Assembly: GCA_003013855.2 (NCBI GenBank)
Contig: ML058392.1
Coordinates: 2,583,529 to 2,647,528 of the forward strand
Direction of reading: 5' to 3'
Origin: Liriodendron chinense
Lineage: Eukaryota > Streptophyta > Magnoliopsida > Magnoliales > Magnoliaceae
Length of the DNA: 64,000 nt
In this document: positions 1 through 10,440 of the stretch, piece after piece
Layout: the number at the start of each line of letters is the position of its first letter
Position numbering within the stretch: position 1 is the stretch's first letter
Translations under genes and position numbers: made by a program
The notes under the pieces: model-generated
Database searches by the model: none
The model's input: only the letters and a program-made list of their open reading frames with translations
What the model was told of the DNA's origin: nothing

Positions 1-75
1 TTTGCTAAAAAGTAAGCGAAAAGATTTTAAAAGATCCTAATCACCCCCCTTCCCTAGGACTTAGCCATAATTTTA
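1..75 (+). repeat. Sirevirus-like LTR 3'-end fragment
   Basis: The stretch around 25-60 (a run of AAAAG/AAAGAT, then 'atcacccccctt' and 'ccctaggac') resembles the 3' end of the solo LTR at 6265-6330, where a similar A-rich piece precedes 'tattcacccccctctagg'. The C-rich 'caccccccTCTAGG' word is a familiar 3'-end feature of Sirevirus-type Ty1-copia LTRs. The piece is cut by the window edge, so the rest cannot be judged. Confidence 0.4.
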
Positions 76-149
76 GTTGCTCCTTAAGCTTTCGCACGCG
101 TATGCATAAGGTATCGTATTAGACTACACGACGTAATTTCATCCCCCAT

Positions 150-1350
150 GTGAATTCATTCATTGAAGCAAAATACAACTAGAATTGAAATTCTATCTCT
201 CTTCTAGTTGGAAGATATAGCATTCAAACACAAACAATCCCCACTTAAGTTGAAAAATAAGATTCTAGTCTTAATGAAGCACGTAGAAGTCGAATATGTA
301 GACTTCGAAGTAACAACCATGCCAATGGACTATGGTATGCTTAGGGGTTACTACAATTCGAATTTAAACAAACCAATCATGATAATCTAAGAGAATTGCA
401 AGGAAACCATTTTCAAAGCACATGAACTCTCATAAAAACATAAAAAATACCAACTTTTATTCAAACTAGAATTTAAAATCCAACTTAAAGTAAAGTATTT
501 GAATTAAAACGAATTCAACATGATTACTACCCACAAGCTTCACCTCTTAGCGTTAGCTAAGAGGCTCTAGCCGAGCATTATCATACTTCAAGTAAAAACT
601 ATGAAAAACTAATTAAAAACATAAGAAAACTAGAAAAACCCTAATTGGAGGGGTTGCGAACGCTCCACAATGCTCTCCTTGCATTCCCACTGAACTTAGA
701 ATTATTCTAGGATACCTCAGGAATGTGTTAGAGGTGCCCTTTTATAGCAAAAGACGGCCACCGACTTGGAATCTTCTGAAATTGCATAACTCCTTACGTA
801 GCTACGTAGACAGGTCTGATTGATCGAAGCTCCCTCCGATTGATCAAACGACGATCCGATTGACCTTAAAAGTGTCTAGAGAGTTGCTATTTCTATCGCT
901 ATTTTCGATTGATCGGACATGATTCTGATTAATCGGAAACCTCTGATTGATTGATCGGAGATCCTCCGATTGATCGAAATTATGTCCAGTGAGATATTTA
1001 AAATTCAATTTTTCTGGTAAGTTTGATGGGTGGTCCGATTGATCGGAGATCCATCGGAACATCCTCTGGTTGATCAGGGACCTATCGGTAATCCATCGGA
1101 GCTTGCTGTTTCTTCATTCTTTTCTGCATTCTCTTTGGACTTTCTTCGTTTGATTTCTTTCTTTCCTTGACTCTTCAATGACCCTTTTAAGTGTTCTTTA
1201 ACATCCAAATGGTGAGCTCTCTCTCCTTTTCCCTTTTTGTTCTTCAAGGCATTTAACGTGACGTATTTAGTATCGAATTTGATGAAACCTCTCCCTTCCT
1301 ATAACACAAAACACAAATCATTTTAGTCTTTTAAACCTATAAACTATGCA
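150..1350 (-). repeat. Dispersed LTR-like repeat family A, copy 1
   Basis: Read on the minus strand this segment shares an ordered series of blocks with 10890-13230 (plus) and 63140-64000 (minus): a purine-rich stretch, an inverted-repeat cluster, a TATA box (ctataaaaggg, about 739-750), 'gctaagaggtgaagctt' (about 535-565) and, at the far end, a block of 'tattgcattcaaacataaacaatccc' type (about 216-245). A TATA box behind a palindrome cluster suggests U3-R-U5 of an LTR, but no TG..CA ends or target duplication were found and no pol is attached. It abuts a Tat-like gag remnant on the same strand, which may be its element or an accident. Confidence 0.6.
815..1080 (-). promoter_or_regulatory. 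CCGATYRATCGG inverted-repeat cluster in family A copy 1
   Basis: At least eight full or decayed copies of the palindromic word ccgattgatcgg occur in 270 bp (for example near 836, 858, 905, 930, 952, 972, 1035 and 1066). The cluster lies 70-330 bp upstream of the minus-strand TATA box at about 739-750. The same word type is found in the unrelated solo LTR at 4568-6361. I infer a cis element of the LTR promoter; function is not shown. Confidence 0.6.
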
Positions 1351-1379
1351 TAATGTGTGATGAATTGAGGTTAGATACT

Positions 1380-2560
1380 GCACAATTCATAGCTCAACAG
1401 TTGAATGCCCAAGAATATGATGATAATGATAACAATCCTTATCTATTTCCCCACCTCTTCAAAGAGCTTGGGCTGAGGTAGCTTGATTGTCCATGTGGCA
1501 AGCAACTGATTCATCATAGGGAGTGCGTCTTCGTTTGCGAATGCGTACTCTTCTTGGTTGTTATATAACCTAGGTGTTTTCTCTATCGATTTTCCCATGT
1601 AATAATTTTTATTTTCCCTTCTATCATCCCTTTGTCTAGTTCGAGAATCTTCTTTCCCTTTCCTTTGTCGGTAACATTAGCCGATGATTCGATGGAACTT
1701 CGGTGCAGAGCCTCTGTCTGAAAGGCCAGTACTTTCTTGACCATATTCTCGAGAGCATGCGCTTTAGTGGTAAGGCCACGGAAAATGCGTATATTTGTTC
1801 CTGTTAAGCTAAACGGGACTTCCGGTTCCATTCAACCTACATATAATTCCACTTGTTCTCCCTCTCCCGAAGTTGCCTACATGATGCTCCTAAGGCTCTC
1901 CACTAACTAATAAACTTTTCTACCAGTTCAGCTTCTCTTTGGCGGACAACGGCCAATTCAGTTGAACTTGTCTTTCAGAAAAGAAAAAGTTTGCCATAAA
2001 TGCATCTTGCATCTGGTCTCAGATGCGGATGGACCCCGAGGCCAAAGCTGAGTACCACTTGAAGGCTTTACCCATCAAGGATGACCCGAACAGTCTTAAA
2101 TAATACTGAGGGATTGGAGAAAAGTTCCCCATCATGGTCATGAAGTGCATTAAGTGTTCATCTAGTGAGCCATCTCCGTTAAACTTCTGAAATTTTGGAT
2201 ACTTAAAATTAGCTAGGAATGGTATGTCTTCAATTTCTCAGGGATACGGGGTTTGATACCGGAATCTGGCTCTATGATCTCTTTCTCTTTCTAAGCAAAC
2301 AATTTTCGTAATCATTTGTTGTATTTCTTCTTCCATGACCGTTTGAGCGATTGTAGGTATAGATTCATGAGACCCGATTCTTTGTAGCTGTAATCCTTCT
2401 ATTTGATATCCATGATCGTTCATGGCAACTATCATTGGAGGAATGAGAGCCTGAGCCACATTTTGAGTCAATGTTTCTAGTGTCTCCCGAAGATTTCAAC
2501 ATGTTTCCATTAAGAGGGCTTGTGTATGTGCCATTTCTACCAAACGTTCATCAGTCGAAA
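1380..2560 (-). pseudogene. gag: Ty3-gypsy (Tat-like) gag pseudogene
   Basis: This is a decayed Gag capsid gene of a Ty3-gypsy retrotransposon. Minus-strand translation of about 2250-1980 reads through the retrotransposon gag core: FLANFKYPKFQKFNGDG, then EHLMHFMTMMGNF, YYLRLFGSSLMGKAFKWYSAL and QDAFMANFF, which follows the usual order 'IPKFEKFNG..HL..YxxxM..LxLFPxSLxGxAxxWY..L'. Further down, MEPEVPFSLTGTNIRIFRGLTTKAHALE (from 1831) matches the next conserved block, and around 1430-1550 a LPQPKLFEEVGK segment is followed by DCYHYHHILGHSTVE, a relic of the 'YCxYHRxxxHPxExC' knuckle typical of Tat-lineage Gag. There are several stops and at least one frameshift. No pol follows; family A begins directly after. 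Confidence 0.75.
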
Positions 2561-3780
2561 GAGGATTAACCTGACTGGTTTCTGCTATGAAAATAATTGC
2601 TTCCGTACTTCTTGATTAGCTTGGTTACGACAGAGAGGATAAGTGAACTGTCATTGGTGATGTCAAAGAAACTGAGCAGCAACTTGACCTAAGACTGGCA
2701 CATCGCAGTCTTGGGGAATCGGCCAACTTAGAATATATTGTTTTCAATGCAGAGACTTTCGCTGAATTCATTGTTGATGATGTTACAAGGGTAGGTTCAC
2801 ATGTCATGACTATTTTCCCCTTTTCTTTCTGAGTTCTTAAGACAGCTAGTAGTGTTGGAAAATCCTTTGGGGTGAATAAAGTTTCAGTTCTTTTTGGGTA
2901 AAGCGGGGGCGGAGCTAGGGTAGGATTGTTTTTGTTGCATTTCGCATGATTGGCCCCCTTACTGTCCTCAACAGGACCAGGCTTTTAGCAGGAGGGAATG
3001 ATTCCTTCGTGTCACCAGTGTCCATTCTTCCTTGTTCTTCTATGTTACGGGCTGAAGCAGAAAATACTCCTACAACAGTCTGTGATCGTTTACCAGAAGT
3101 GTACACTGGGGTATTCTTCTTCGGTGGTGTTCTCTTAGATGATATTTCAATTTCCTAGGCATAGGTAATAGTAAACCCGTCAGGTCTAAAGCAGAAAACC
3201 ACATTAGCAGTGAAGGAAACCATTGAGATTGCACGAAAATAGGTACCTATCATCAAGACATGACAAAATTAATTATCTTCGTTGATTCAGACCATATCTT
3301 ATTTCAGAGATGAAGGGCAAAATGTTCCTATTGAAAGTCGCCATTTTGGCGCTTTTACAATGCCTGTTGATGAAAGACGTCTCACATTCATTCCGATGTT
3401 AGTATTAAAGTACAAACATTCCAACTAGAGATTCTAGGTTTGGTCCCCAATAGAGTCATCATTTTGTTATGTCAAAATATAGTTCGGTCAGTCGGAACAT
3501 TTGTATTCCAATAAATAACAAGAAATCGAATAAGAGTGTTTATCATTAGTCATTTCTTTTACATTCCATTAATTACATCCCTAGGATTCTGCAATAAGAT
3601 ATGATTGATATACAACATGAAATTAACTGCAAAAGTAATCTCGGTAGCATTTCAACTCGAATTGAGGGTTCGTAAAAGTGACAGAAGAGTTGTACGGGTT
3701 TGAAACCATGCAGGCTATTTCTCCATGCTTCATGATTTAGAAGAACCAAGTTGGAATCCTTCAAATCTTAAGCCTAAAAC
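2560..3780 (-). other. Probable 5' internal region of the Tat-like element, eroded
   Basis: No domain is recognisable. Short minus-strand open segments (2915-3106 and 2625-2807) can be read in different frames, including PPLPYPKR and FTPKDFPTLLAVLRTQKEKGK near 2840-2930, which look like one frameshifted N-terminal Gag or leader. Position between a probable LTR (about 3780-4225) and the gag core supports a leader or N-terminal Gag assignment, but similarity alone does not. Confidence 0.3.
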
Positions 3781-4225
3781 AAGCTTGATAGACAGTGTGC
3801 TGGAAGAGTTGCACGACCACGCAACTTTAATTGAGTTATGCGGTCGCACAACTCATCTTCCTTGAGGTTTTTCTTTGTTTACTTCGTATTCTTCGTCCCC
3901 ATTCCCAGGATGCTACTGACCATGGTGGGTGCATATATAACTCCTAAGAAGAGGAGTTGTGCAAGTCTCGTCAAGTACCTCTCGATCTTTCAATCAAAAG
4001 CTCTGAAGAGTCTCTGAATTCTCAAAAAGTACAAAAAATGAGGGGGTTGAAGGTGTATTTATAGGCATTCGCATGTGCGAAATATGCTTTTTTGAACAAA
4101 TTGTGCGAGAACATGAGTTGTGTAGTCGCGCAACTTCTCTTTTGTCATGAAAGTTGCACTGCTTCTTCATCAATATAGGAGATCAAGTAATACTGGAGTT
4201 GTGCAGCCACACATCTTGCCTGTGA
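3780..4225 (-). repeat. Probable LTR of the Tat-like element
   Basis: On the minus strand a TATA box (cctataaatacacc, about 4050-4064) is followed by a leader-like stretch (aaccccctcatttt, then 'gctcttgattgaaagatcgagaggtacttg') and lies upstream of the gag remnant, as expected for a 5' LTR. Short inverted repeats of gttgtgcg..cgcacaac type occur on both sides of the TATA box. The LTR ends were not located. I infer the assignment from order and strand. Confidence 0.4.
3785..4215 (-). promoter_or_regulatory. GTTGTGCG/CGCACAAC inverted-repeat words in a probable LTR
   Basis: Decayed copies of one short inverted repeat appear near 3808 (gttgcacgaccacgcaac), 3835 (gttatgcggtcgcacaac), 4120 (gttgtgtagtcgcgcaac) and 4195 (gttgtgcagccacac). 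Three lie upstream of the minus-strand TATA box, two in the transcribed side. It resembles the palindrome clusters of other LTRs here in arrangement but not in sequence. Confidence 0.5.
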
Positions 4226-4567
4226 ATAAAAAAATCCTGCCTTAACATCACATCATGGCGGGCCCCACCAAAAATTGGCAGTGGTGTCCCTCTCACAACT
4301 ATTGCTTGAAGAGATGATTTATGAAGCGAATCAGGTGGTGTGCCGCACACCACTGACCTTGATGGTGTGTTGACGTCACCAAGTTTTGAGGGCCCAATCA
4401 TGATGTATGTGTTATATCTAAACCTTCCATTCATTTTGCGATATCATGTTAGGGCATGGGCAAAAAAAGAGACAGATACAAAGCCCAAGTGAACCACACC
4501 ACAGAAAGCAATGGGGACAATGACGCCCACAGTTAAACCTTTGTAAGGCCCACCATGATGTTTATTT

Positions 4568-6361
4568 TGTTAACTGCAAAGATTTGTCAATTACCATGGT
4601 TAGTGTGTCGTCGAGACTCCTTGCGGCTGAAGACAGTTTCCTTGCGGCTGAAGACAGAAGCTTCTTAAAGAAGATCGCTCATCAAGACAGCTTCAAGCCT
4701 CTCCATCCAAACCTTTGATCCCAAAACCTTCTATAGATGGCCCAAATCCTTCCTAGGCACACCCTTAGCACCATCTATAGCCCACCTTCCATTTAGATCA
4801 GCTTTGGAAGGGTTAATGTTAGCAGAAGTTGCTTAAAAATTGAAAAACAATATGTCTGCTCTCTCCGATACATACCCGATCCATTGGAGATTAGTCCGAT
4901 AGATGTCCGATCAATCGGACAATGTGTCCGATCCATCGGAGAATAGTCCAGTTACATTGAAAACTTCTCTGGACACTTTTTCGAGCCATCGGAGGCCTAT
5001 CCGATCCATTGGACAGGGTGTTCCGATCAATCGGACAGTATGTCCGATCAATTGTATAATTATCCAGCAAACATTGAAAATCTCTCTGGACACTTTTACG
5101 ATCCCTCGGAGGTCTGTTCGATCCATCGGACAGGGGTGGTCCGATCCATCAGACACACATACGATCCATCGGAGGAATTTCCAGAAAAATTACATCAACT
5201 CTCTGGAAGGAATTCTGATCAATCGGACTATCTGTCCGATCAATCGGAAAGGGTCTTCCGATCAATCGGAACTAAGTCCGATCAATCGGAGAACCTGTTT
5301 TTGAGCAAAATTCAAATCTGGCTAAATCTTATGTCCGATCGATCGGATCCTACCGAGCTGACCAGTTTTCTGACCGTTGAATGCCATGTCTATTTATAGA
5401 ACTCGGTTGGATCTTGCCCAAGGTACCTTGAGCATCATCTAGGGTTTGTGTGAGCCTTCTTCTTGAGATCCCCTTCTTCCAAACCCTAAGATTTGTTGAG
5501 TTCATACTTCAATCCATGTTGATCTGACCAACATTGATGAAGCATTCAAAGCTTGGATTGAATCATGAACTCAACCCCTCTTTAATGGCATCTTGACCTA
5601 CCTCTCATAGATATTCTCTTGTCATCAATGCCATTAATGGTGGATTAGGTAGAAGCTTTCCTCACATAAAAGCCATATCCCAATATAGCCTCAACCTAAT
5701 CTTAATCCCTCACCTTGAATCTACAATGAGTCATCCGGAGCAAGGTTGCTGATCGAGGGAGCTGAAGAAGCCATCTTCCGTACAAGCCGAAGCTTATTCA
5801 ACAAAGGCATCATCAAGGGACTCAATCAGCTAAGTATATTTAGTCTTTCGAGTCCAAGAAACCTCCTCAAGTTGAGATTTGGGTTTCAGAGTTTGAAGAC
5901 CCAAACTCATTAGAGTCCTTGCGTAGGACAAGTCCTTGTGTAGGACCAAGTGGCTATGGATTAGTCCTATGGAAGGATGAATCCATGTGTTGAGTCGTAA
6001 GTCCTTTTGTAGGCTGTTAAGGTTTATGGTTAACCTCATTTAAAACCATAGTAATAGTGAAATCCGGCCACTCAAGGAGTGAGTGGATCAGCCGGGAGTG
6101 GAGTAGGTACATAACCGAACCACTATAAAAATCTCCTGTTGTGTGGTGAATAGATAACTTGATTTACTTCTTTCACATGTGCTTTTATTGATTTATATTC
6201 TGCATGTTTTGTGTTTGATGTAAGTACTCTGAAAATACATTGCATGATTACAAGTGTGTGATTGGAAAATTTAAAAAGTGTCCTATTCACCCCCCTCTAG
6301 GACAAGACAACTTGTTTCTTGCTTCTACATTAGCGGTAATCAAACTTATACCGCATTTTCA
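4568..6361 (+). mobile_element. Solo LTR, Sirevirus-like Ty1-copia
   Basis: A 1,794-bp segment begins TGTTAACTGC and ends GCATTTTCA, flanked by a perfect 5-bp duplication TATTT (4563-4567 and 6362-6366). It contains an inverted-repeat cluster (4870-5345), a TATA box (tatttata, 5391-5398), and near its 3' end the pyrimidine-rich 'tattcacccccctctagg' typical of Sirevirus-type LTRs. No internal retroviral-like sequence remains, so this is what LTR-LTR recombination leaves. An inverted, decayed relative lies at 10600-10870. Confidence 0.85.
4870..5345 (+). promoter_or_regulatory. CCGATCAATCGG palindrome cluster upstream of LTR TATA box
   Basis: Seven or more copies of the 12-bp palindrome-like word ccgatcaatcgg occur (about 4909, 5023, 5042, 5218, 5237, 5257, 5277; one ccgatcgatcgg at 5334), mixed with about eight relatives reading ccgatccatcgg. 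The TATA box follows 45-500 bp later. Spacing is about 20 bp in the densest part (5218-5290). Sirevirus LTRs are known for conserved palindromes; this word may be the family's version. Confidence 0.75.
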
Positions 6362-6664
6362 TATTTTCCATCCAACCTGCTCATAAGGTCACATATACAT
6401 GGATGAAGGGAAAGCACAAATATCAACTTGATCCAAAACTTTGGTGGCCCCCAAGAAGTTTTCAGTGCTAGGCGTTCAATCCCCACTACTTTCTAAGGTG
6501 TGGTTTACTTGAGCTGATTTGGATCTGCCTCATTTTTTGTCCATGCCCAAAGATGATCTCGCAAAATGGATGGATGGTGTTGATATAACACATACATCTT
6601 GGTGGGACCCATAGAATTTGGTGACATCAACACACCATCGTGGTCGGTGCACACCAGGCAATCT

Positions 6665-7200
6665 GTTTCAGAGGTTTAGCTTTTGTATATGCGGTGTTCT
6701 CCTCACAATTGTTTTAAGAGATCTAGCTTTGGTAAATTTAAAAAAGAAATTTCTTTTATGAAAGGCACACCCAAGCCATCGCAATATGTATGTTAAATCC
6801 ACTCCCATCATTAGTTGTCCAATTACCCAATAGGTCTAAGGCCAAAAAATTAGGCTGACCTATAATTCAAGTGAGTTTCTCCAAAAGTAATAGTTTGACA
6901 AAGGGTGAATATTGACTTTTACAATGTCCACTGTGAAAATTATAAGAAATCCACTCGAACCATTAGATTGGATAAGAAATATATGCTAGGGCTAAGGATA
7001 AGTACAATCCATTATTCAGTGGGTGAAACAGAGGAAAAAGGTTAAGGGTGGGCATCGCAGTGTACATTATTTTCAATTATATAAATTGTGTGGTCAACCT
7101 CAATCATAAATTGGATTTTTTTATGCCTATGCTTAAATTAAGTTATACAATTAACGATCCGATTGGATTTTCTGAGATACAATAACTTAGGGCTAACATA
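6665..7200. other. AT-rich intergenic sequence, no feature seen
   Basis: No reading frame, inverted repeat or known element end was recognised. A 35-bp segment at about 6699-6733 repeats, in direct orientation, sequence at about 4285-4317 on the other side of the M1 MITE (both read roughly 'ggtgt.ctcctcacaattgtttt.aagagat'). Its meaning is unclear. Confidence 0.4.
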
Positions 7201-7790
7201 GCTGGTGTTTTCTCGAAACTCCTGCACTCCGGAAAGCCAGAGCTTCTGCTTCCGGGAAAATCTCTCCATCAGCGGACGGCCGCCGTTTTGTATGGAGCTC
7301 CCCACGTGGAGTGGCTAATATTCTCTAAGTCCTGCGGAACACCATGTCAGTACCCGTTTTCCGTTTTACTTAAGCAACAGCAGTTGAGCCATTCAATAAG
7401 GGCCATAAATGTGACACGTCCTGACGCCGTTCGTCCATCCCACGTGTCATGAGGGAACAACGAGAAGCTATTTGACGGCGTCGGCAGACGTTGAAACGGC
7501 GCGTGGAAAGCGCGGCGGTCTCCGAGATCGGCGTCATTGGACGGCGGACGTTTTGTATGGAGCTGCCTTGGCGCGGCCACTCCATGTGGCTGTCGTTATC
7601 TCGCCGGGAGTAGATCCGACGTTGCGTGCAATGTGACACGTGGTCACCGGCCCTTCACGAGCGCTGTCCGTGCTTTGTTAGGCAAGCAGACAGAAGGTGG
7701 AGACCATGCTGGGGTTTGGAACGGCAGCCTTCCAAAGTAATAAAGAAGGCTTCCTTCCCAGTTGAAGTCGGCTCCTCCAGACAACTCTCT
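7200..7790. other. GC-rich island with internal repeats and G-box words
   Basis: This 590-bp block is far richer in G+C than its neighbours. The word 'cgttttgtatggagct' occurs at about 7284 and 7549, and 'ccacgtggagtgg' (7302) is answered in inverted orientation by 'ccactccatgtgg' (7578). ACGT-core boxes (cacgtgg, cacgtgtc, acacgtgg) recur at about 7303, 7441 and 7638. Short open frames exist on both strands, but they overlap each other and none has a recognisable domain. A Mutator-like terminal region, a captured gene fragment or a CpG-rich promoter are all possible. Confidence 0.45.
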
Positions 7791-8345
7791 TTATGGGTGG
7801 GCCCCACCTTAATGTGGGATGAATCCACTCCGTCCATCATGTGAGCCCTTTTGTTTTCTACTTATAAGCAAAAAAAAATCATGCAAATCCAAATTTCAAG
7901 TGGGCCGCATGATGTAAGATCATGCTTGAGACCTTTAAAATCACTTGTTATGGCCTTCTGACTTTTGGAAGAGGCAGATCTTTGGGTTTTCTGATCATTC
8001 TGGCGTGGGCGCATCTCGTGAATGGATGGGATGCCATTGTAAAATATATTAGAAAACAGCCACAATTTGGAAGATTTTAATTGTGGGTGTCCTCATCCTG
8101 ACTTTTCCATGTGGTGGGACCACCTGTTATTTGGACCGACAACTTTTTTGTGAACAATGAGCTTGCTTGAAGGGCGCAGCTTGTGGACGGAGTCGATGTG
8201 GGTCCTCTGTCACTGTGGGCCCACACACAAAATGCTTACTTTACGATAGCTGCATAGGTACTGGCCACTTCTGCGAGTTTGGGATTTACTTTTATTTTAC
8301 CAACCCAGAGGGGTCAAAGATGATTGGACGGCCATTGAAAAATCC
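7790..8345. repeat. Fragments of 'gggcccacc' MITE-related repeats
   Basis: The segment starts with 'gtgggccccaccttaatgtgggatgaatccactccgtccatc' style text, cut here into short recognisable words shared with the foldback MITE family, and continues with 'agtgggccgcatgatg' and 'atgtggtgggaccacc'. The arms do not pair end to end, so I call it fragments. Confidence 0.45.
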
Positions 8346-8428
8346 CATGCAATAAAGCATGGTGCGTAAATTATGATAACCATTATATGCAATCGCATAA
8401 GATGGTAAAGAAATTTTTAAACAATAGT

Positions 8429-8531
8429 TGTTGGGTTTGTCGGACATCTGCTAGGTGGGATGTTGAAAGGAGCTTCATAATATTCTTGGGTAACTCCACC
8501 AATTAGGTAGCCTGTTGGGTATAACACAACA
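8429..8531 (+). repeat. Isolated TRIM-like LTR, decayed
   Basis: The 103-bp sequence begins TGTTGGGTTTGTC and ends TATAACACAACA. Its order of words (tcttgggtaactccacc, aattaggtagcctgttggg) matches the short LTRs at 15802-15903, 18226-18329 and 18451-18555. No primer-binding site or target duplication is present, so it looks like an old solo LTR of that TRIM family. Confidence 0.6.
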
Positions 8532-8781
8532 CTGAAACCAATTTGACGTGGTTTTCCTCCTTCGGTATAGAGAAGAAATTGTGTTGTTTCAAGTCCTTTG
8601 GGACTGATCAGTGACCGATCTTGGGTTGTGAATGACTGGCAATCAATTGGCTGATAAGTCAGATATTGGTGTATTTTCTACAAAACTCATTTGACAATCT
8701 TTTGTCACAGTTTATGCAAAAATCTCGTATTCGTGTGATTGATGATTTAATTTTGTTTATTGCATTATCATATTATATAAT
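8532..8781. other. Intergenic, no feature seen
   Basis: AT-rich sequence between the TRIM-like LTR and the hAT-like element. No frame or repeat was recognised beyond a short word 'tgatcagtgaccgatc' (8606) that recurs at about 20538. Confidence 0.4.
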
Positions 8782-9172
8782 TAGAGTTGTACACAAGCCG
8801 AGCCGAGCCGAGCTTTGCCCAGTTCAGCTCGATTTGGTCAGCGGGCGACTTGGGCTCGAGCTTGGCCCGACTTGGCCTCGAGCCCAGGTGGTGGGCTTGG
8901 CTTGGTTTGGATGAACTTTCGAGCCGAATTCGAGCCTGTTTAAGCTTGCCCGAGCTTCAAGCTTTTGAGCCTGTCCAAGCTTCAAGCTTGTTTAGAGAGG
9001 AAGGAGATGATGCGGATGGCCGAAGAGGGGTATCGCTGGTCAGGCCGGGGCTGCAGGGAGGCTGTTTTGTTTTTTAGCTTTTTAGGGGTGGGTGGGCGAG
9101 TGGGCGCTGGAAGAAAAGAAAAGGGTTAGGGGCTAGGGTGAGTGGGCATTTAAGTTAAAAAAAATTACACAC

Positions 9173-9213
<41 letters not shown>

Positions 9214-9413
9214 CGAGCCTTCTACGAGCCAAGCCGAGCCTGATTTCGAGCCGAGCCGAGCTCAAGTCAAGCTCGTGCTTAGCTCGAATTTTCAACAAGC
9301 CCACATATTCGGCTTGGCTTAGCTTGAACCACCTTCCGAATCGAGCCGAAGCGAGCTTTTTCAAGCCGAGCCGAGAGAGCTTTTCGAGTTAGCTCGGTTT
9401 GTATATAGCTCTA
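8782..9413. mobile_element. Non-autonomous hAT-like element 1
   Basis: The 632-bp element has terminal inverted repeats of about 22 bp: it starts TAGAGTTGTACACAAGCCGA and the reverse complement of its end reads TAGAGCTATATACAAACCGA. Flanks are TATATAAT (8774-8781) and TGTATAAT (9414-9421), an 8-bp duplication with one mismatch, as expected for hAT. Both subterminal regions are dense in gagcc/gagct words (ccgagccgagc), which may be transposase-binding repeats. A CA microsatellite (9174-9211) lies inside. No transposase is encoded. Confidence 0.8.
9174..9211. repeat. (CA)n microsatellite
   Basis: About 38 bp of nearly pure CA/AC repeat inside hAT-like element 1. Confidence 0.95.
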
Positions 9414-10440
9414 TGTATAATTCACGTAGTTGGGGGGCGAGATCATGAAGTTTAGTACAATGCACCAACAATGGTAAAGAAAACATTCAAATTTAAATAA
9501 ATCACCCAATTATATAATAGTACATCTTATAAGACTATGGAAGTCGTAATAGGAGTTCACAGAGAAGTTGTCTTCTCATGGGACGACGGGGCATGGACTT
9601 GGTGACTCTTTTTTAGTCTTTTTAAGATGGTTTGCACCCTTTGGTGGAATTTTTCCAACACGTAAAGTTTGTAGCGCTATCCCCAAGATACAATCTCCCA
9701 ATGTATGGTTTTGACAACATGCATACATTATTCAAAACCAAATACCTAAAATTTCTACCATACTTTCTTCGCACACTCAAAGACAAGAAAATTTTAAGAT
9801 GAGAAATTTTTACTTTCTAAAGTTGAGTAAAATCCAAAAGACAAAATCTTTATTTAAAGACAAGAAGAGAGTGACTAACCTAACATCAGTTAATTTTTGG
9901 CAAGAAATGCCAATTTGATTCAAAGAAATAGACCCGCTTAAACCTACCATGGTCTAATTCCTTTAGTCTTTCCTTCGGGCTAGCGTCATGCGCGCATAAT
10001 ATAATACTTTTTTAAAAGACTAGGAAAAGTTTTATAAATCCTTCTCCCTATTTGATATAAACTTTTACATAATAAAATTGAGAAAGCCACTTTCAAAACC
10101 ATTTTTTTCCTTTTTCTTTTTTTCTTTTTTTTTTTGAAATATCCCAACAATCCTTGAAATATATATTACTCAACCAGACGGCTTCATGGAATCAAGTTAT
10201 CACAATTTGCTTAGAAAAAAAATATTTTCATAATAAAATAGTGCACACCATGTAAAGAATTATTTTTAATTATCACAATTTGATATGACTCAATAACTTG
10301 TCTTAAACCCATCTTGTTCAAGTGATAACACAAAACCAAATTTCCTGCAATCCATCATCCATCACACACTTCTACCCACATCATGTTAATATCTCGACCA
10401 TAATTTGAGGCTCTTTAATCAAGCTTGCTTGAGGTGTATG
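9414..10440. other. AT-rich intergenic sequence with poly-T
   Basis: No coding signal was seen. Notable only are T-rich runs at about 10107-10135 and short phrases resembling family B (for example at 9600-9650). It is probably old repeat debris. Confidence 0.4.

Larger units (their letters stand above)
4325..6664. mobile_element. MULE-type foldback MITE split by a solo LTR (M1)
   Basis: The left arm (4325-4567) and right arm (6362-6664) are inverted copies of each other and belong to the window's commonest MITE family. The outer ends pair as 'tggtgtgttgacgtcacc' against the reverse complement of 'ggtgacatcaacacacca'. If the insert 4568-6361 and one copy of TATTT are removed, the text reads 'gtttattttccatccaacctg', which agrees with other copies ('gtttatttgccatccaacctg'). 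This join proves the split. No clear 9-bp duplication was seen at its outer ends. Confidence 0.8.

Noticed and set aside
4870..5345. CRISPR-like array of repeats and spacers
   Set aside because: Repeats are 12-16 bp palindromes with irregular spacing inside a plant LTR; no cas genes; context is eukaryotic.
4903..5399. Frames of 133 and 119 codons rich in SDQS/INR words
   Set aside because: They are translations of the CCGATCAATCGG cluster in three frames on both strands.
7347..7844. Four overlapping frames in the GC-rich island
   Set aside because: GC-rich DNA has few stops; the frames overlap on both strands and none shows a motif.
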